From Bradyrhizobium diazoefficiens (GTDB lineage Bacteria; Pseudomonadota; Alphaproteobacteria; Rhizobiales; Xanthobacteraceae), in contig NZ_CP067100.1 in NCBI RefSeq assembly GCF_016616235.1, forward strand, positions 5,143,001-5,207,000: 64,000 bases of DNA. Reading direction: 5' to 3'. A model generated the notes under the pieces. It ran no database searches. It was not told the origin of the DNA and was given only the letters and a program-made list of their open reading frames with translations. Below are positions 61,622 through 64,000 of this stretch, in pieces. The stretch's first letter is position 1; every line of letters starts with the position of its first letter. A program made the position numbers and the translations under genes.

Positions 61622-63280
61622 GTGACTCAGCAAGAGCATGATCAGCATCCCGCAATGCACCCGAGCCGGCGCACGGTGCTCAAGAGCGCGGCCGGAGCCG
61701 CCGCACTTGGCACGAGCGGCGCGCTTGGCAGCTTCTCCGAGCTTGCTTTCGCCCAAGCCAATTTGCGCGCCGAGATCACGAAAATTCCAGGCGTCGGCAA
61801 GGGTGCTCCGACCGACGCCGACTGGCAAAAGGTCGGTGAGCTCTGCCTTGGTCCGACCAAGGCCAGCATCAAGGAGGGCGAGTTCAAAGGCGTCGAACTC
61901 TCCTTCATGGGGCTGAACAACCAGAACTTACATAACCTGTTGTTTCGCGGCTTCCTGAAGCCGTGGGAGGCCTATACGGGCGCGAAGATTTCCTGGATCG
62001 ATCTCGCCCAGGCGGACTACAATCCGCGCTTGCAACAGGCGATCGCGACCGGAACGGTCGATTTCGACATTCTGGAAATGGGAGCGCCGTTCGAGGGCGA
62101 CGTCTGTGGCAAGGGACTGGCGTCGGAGATGCCGGACTGGGTCAGGAAGCAGATAGATGTTGACGATTATGTCGATTACCTGAAGCCGCCGGTCGGAACG
62201 TGGAATGGCAAGACTTATCGGGTCACCATCGACGGCGACTGCCACAACTTCAACTACCGCACCGACGTCTTCTCTGACGCAACCCTTGCCAAAGCCTGGA
62301 AAGACGCGGGAAATTCGACCGAGTGGGGCGTGCCAAAAACCTGGCAGCAGGTGCAGGCGGTGACGAAATTCCTCAAGGGCAAGAAGATCAAGACCCAGAA
62401 CGCGTTCGGCTATCTCGACGCGCCAAAGCCCTGGGGCGGGTTCGGCTTCTATTTCCTCGGCAGCCGCGCCTCGGCCTATGCCAAGCATCCCGATGACAAG
62501 GCCTGGCTGTTCGACATCGATACGATGAAGCCACGCATCAACAATCCGGCCTGGGTCCGCGCGATCCAAGACGTGATCGACGCGTTGCCGTTCGAGCCGG
62601 CCGACCAGCTCAATGCCGATCCGAACACGACCGGCTTCCAACAATTCCTTGCCGGCATCGGCTCGATGGTCCCCTGGTGGGGCGACATCGGCCAGGTGGC
62701 GAAGGCGAGCGACACCTCCGTAATCGGCGATATCGTCGGCTTCGACATCCTGCCGGGCTCGGACGACGTCTACAACTCCAAGACCGGAAAGTGGGACAAG
62801 CTCCCGAGCGGCCCGAACCATGCGCCGAATTGCGCCTATCTCGGCTGGGGCGTTTACGTCATGGCGCGGGTCAATGGCGACGAGAAGAAGCATAAGGCGG
62901 CGTGGAGCGCGGCCGCGCATCTCGGCGGCAAGGATCTGTCGCTTTGGATGGTGATGTATCCTTCCGGCTTCCAGGCTCACCGCACCAGCCACTTCCAGTA
63001 CGACGAATGGGTGGCGGCGGGCTACGACCGCAAATACATCACCTCTTACCTGAACTCGCAGCTCGCCTCCTACAATCATCCAAACCGCGCCGTGGAGCCG
63101 CGCATCCCCGGCATCTTCCAGTACTACAGCATCGCGGAAGATGAGCTCACCAAGATATTCGCCGGCAAGGTTGACGCGCAAACCGGCGCCAACAACATCG
63201 CCGCAGCCTGGGAGAAGCTGACCGACCAGATCGGCCGCGAGCGACAGATCGGGCTCTACAAGGCCTCTCTCGGCGTATAG
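61622..63280 (+). CDS. ABC transporter extracellular sugar-binding protein (Tat-exported)
   Basis: This protein of about 552 aa has a twin-arginine signal (SRRTVLKSAAGAAALGTSG, cleavage likely near SELAFAQA) and then a family 1 solute-binding fold (GVELSFMGLNNQNLHNLLFRGFLKPWEAYTGAKISWIDLAQADYNPRLQQAIATGTVDFDILEMGAPFEGD). The GTG start has GGGAGG 8 nt upstream; an adjacent GTG (61619) and the ATG at 61655 are alternatives. It is unusually long for the family (usual length 400-450). It would deliver a sugar to the permease encoded next. Confidence 0.9.
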   Translation: MTQQEHDQHPAMHPSRRTVLKSAAGAAALGTSGALGSFSELAFAQANLRAEITKIPGVGKGAPTDADWQKVGELCLGPTKASIKEGEFKGVELSFMGLNNQNLHNLLFRGFLKPWEAYTGAKISWIDLAQADYNPRLQQAIATGTVDFDILEMGAPFEGDVCGKGLASEMPDWVRKQIDVDDYVDYLKPPVGTWNGKTYRVTIDGDCHNFNYRTDVFSDATLAKAWKDAGNSTEWGVPKTWQQVQAVTKFLKGKKIKTQNAFGYLDAPKPWGGFGFYFLGSRASAYAKHPDDKAWLFDIDTMKPRINNPAWVRAIQDVIDALPFEPADQLNADPNTTGFQQFLAGIGSMVPWWGDIGQVAKASDTSVIGDIVGFDILPGSDDVYNSKTGKWDKLPSGPNHAPNCAYLGWGVYVMARVNGDEKKHKAAWSAAAHLGGKDLSLWMVMYPSGFQAHRTSHFQYDEWVAAGYDRKYITSYLNSQLASYNHPNRAVEPRIPGIFQYYSIAEDELTKIFAGKVDAQTGANNIAAAWEKLTDQIGRERQIGLYKASLGV

Positions 63281-63304
63281 CGGCGCCTGCGCGACGCCAT
63301 CCAC

Positions 63305-63335
63305 CTTCGGCTGGCACCTCCGGCGCCAGCCGAAG
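63305..63335 (+). terminator. Intercistronic hairpin after the binding-protein gene
   Basis: An 11-bp perfect stem (CTTCGGCTGGC/GCCAGCCGAAG) with a 9-nt loop is placed 25 nt after the binding-protein stop and before the permease gene. Hairpins in this position in binding-protein-dependent operons commonly stabilise the upstream message or reduce read-through, giving excess binding protein. No T-tract follows. Confidence 0.55.
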
Positions 63336-63363
63336 ACTTGCCGGGCGACAGAGCCGGCATAGA

Positions 63364-64000
63364 ATGCGGCTCATCCCGATGCAGAATTCCGTACCCGTGA
63401 GCGAAGACCTGCACCACCAGCCCGCGGCGAAGCGCGCACGCGGCAGCAGGAAGATCGCCGGTCGCGCCCTCGTCCTGCTCGCTTCTCTCGGCTTCCTGCT
63501 TGTCCTCTTCATTCAGATCTTGCATACGACCGGCGCGCTGACTGCCGGATTTTCCGATTGGCGGCCGATCCTCATCGCCTATCTCGTCTGGGCCGTTGCG
63601 TTTGGCGTCGGACAGGTTCTGACCCGCGGCGAGCGCGGCCAGCGCGCGCTGTTCCTGCTGCCGGCAGTGTTCTTCACCGTCGCCGTCGTGGTCTTCCCGA
63701 CGCTCTTCGGGATCTATATCGCCTCTCTCGACTGGAATCTGAGCTCGATCGAAGGGCCGCGCTTCAGCGGCTTCGACAATGTCAGGGGCATGCTGAACGA
63801 CACCTACTACTGGAATGCGCTCGGCAACATGGTCTTTTACACCGCCGCGGTGCTCGGCGAATACGCGATTGCGTTCGGACTGGCGCTCTTGCTCAGCGGC
63901 GAGATCCGGGCGCGAAAATTCTTCCGCGTGGTCTTCCTGCTGCCGATGATGCTCAGCCCCGTCGCCGTGAGCTGGATGATCGGCAAGTCACTGCTGGAAT
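63364..64000 (+). CDS. ABC transporter permease, MalF-like (N-terminal part)
   Basis: The first 212 residues are present, with open frame to the right edge. After a basic N-tail come hydrophobic segments at about 35-55 (ALVLLASLGFLLVLFIQIL), 65-85 and 100-125 (ALFLLPAVFFTVAVVVFPTLFGIYIASLDW). Then the start of the BPD transport domain appears (YWNALGNMVFYTAAVLGEYAIAFGLALLL, FFRVVFLLPMMLSPVAVSWM), typical of sugar permeases of the MalF/UgpA type. The EAA loop lies beyond the window. ATG at 63364 or 63379. Confidence 0.9.
   Translation, partial: MRLIPMQNSVPVSEDLHHQPAAKRARGSRKIAGRALVLLASLGFLLVLFIQILHTTGALTAGFSDWRPILIAYLVWAVAFGVGQVLTRGERGQRALFLLPAVFFTVAVVVFPTLFGIYIASLDWNLSSIEGPRFSGFDNVRGMLNDTYYWNALGNMVFYTAAVLGEYAIAFGLALLLSGEIRARKFFRVVFLLPMMLSPVAVSWMIGKSLLE

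Overview
The window looks like high-GC alphaproteobacterial DNA, most likely Bradyrhizobium or a close relative. This is inferred from the Rhizobiales-type gene mix: two H-NS-like proteins with the WSGRG(K)xPRW core, TAXI, RidA and FucU proteins, type I secretion with RTX-like substrates, and a small MVKCPETGRAIPTG-type protein. Most of it (about 7-52 kb) is a Wzx/Wzy-type polysaccharide locus. Two type I secretion systems and small accessory modules are interleaved with it. No tRNA, rRNA, CRISPR array or intact insertion sequence was seen.

Layout. (1) 1-6.9 kb, minus strand: a PrtD-like ABC exporter, the start of its HlyD partner, a beta-helix protein with a C-terminal type I secretion signal, and a second, truncated beta-helix copy about 97% identical in DNA. 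(2) 7-12 kb: a methyltransferase, a WbbL-like GT2, a GT4 and a Wzy-like polymerase. (3) 12-25 kb, minus strand: a long operon, many of whose genes overlap by 4 nt. It encodes wecG, wecB and wecC homologues (UDP-ManNAcA synthesis and transfer), a Gfo/Idh dehydrogenase, the Wzx flippase, a hexapeptide acetyltransferase, two DegT aminotransferases, an SDR epimerase, a glycosyltransferase-methyltransferase fusion, a methyltransferase and a GT2. (4) 25-38 kb: a GT2, then a second type I secretion operon with a 2.3-kilo-residue DUF4082/VCBS repeat protein, a 106-aa protein, a HlyB-like ABC protein with a degenerate C39 domain, HlyD, and a barrel-like protein. (5) 38-48 kb: the dTDP-L-rhamnose operon rfbCBDA, then on the other strand a Wzc-like tyrosine kinase, a large membrane protein and a polyprenyl glycosylphosphotransferase. 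(6) 48-50 kb: two hns-like genes around a candidate small RNA. (7) 49.7-52.4 kb: an 81-aa protein, a PqqD-HprK fusion and an NTP_transf_5 nucleotidyltransferase, resembling an RRE-guided peptide-modification cassette. (8) 53-59.4 kb: a 71-aa CxxC protein, a Crp/Fnr regulator and a four-gene envelope/periplasmic cassette (coiled-coil, TAXI, VasI-like, DsrE). (9) 59.9-64 kb: a RidA protein beside an acyl-CoA dehydrogenase remnant, then a FucU-type mutarotase and a sugar ABC transporter that runs off the right edge.

How the genes fit together. The glycosylphosphotransferase would load the first sugar on undecaprenyl phosphate. The glycosyltransferases would extend it with rhamnose, ManNAcA and probably a diamino sugar. 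Wzx flips, Wzy polymerises, and the Wzc-like kinase controls chain length and export. No Wza-type outer-membrane channel is in the window. AT-rich islands sit in most operon-head intergenic regions, which together with the two H-NS-like genes suggests silencing control of the locus. Many gene starts are GTG or TTG codons overlapping the upstream stop, so the first in-frame ATG is often not the true start.
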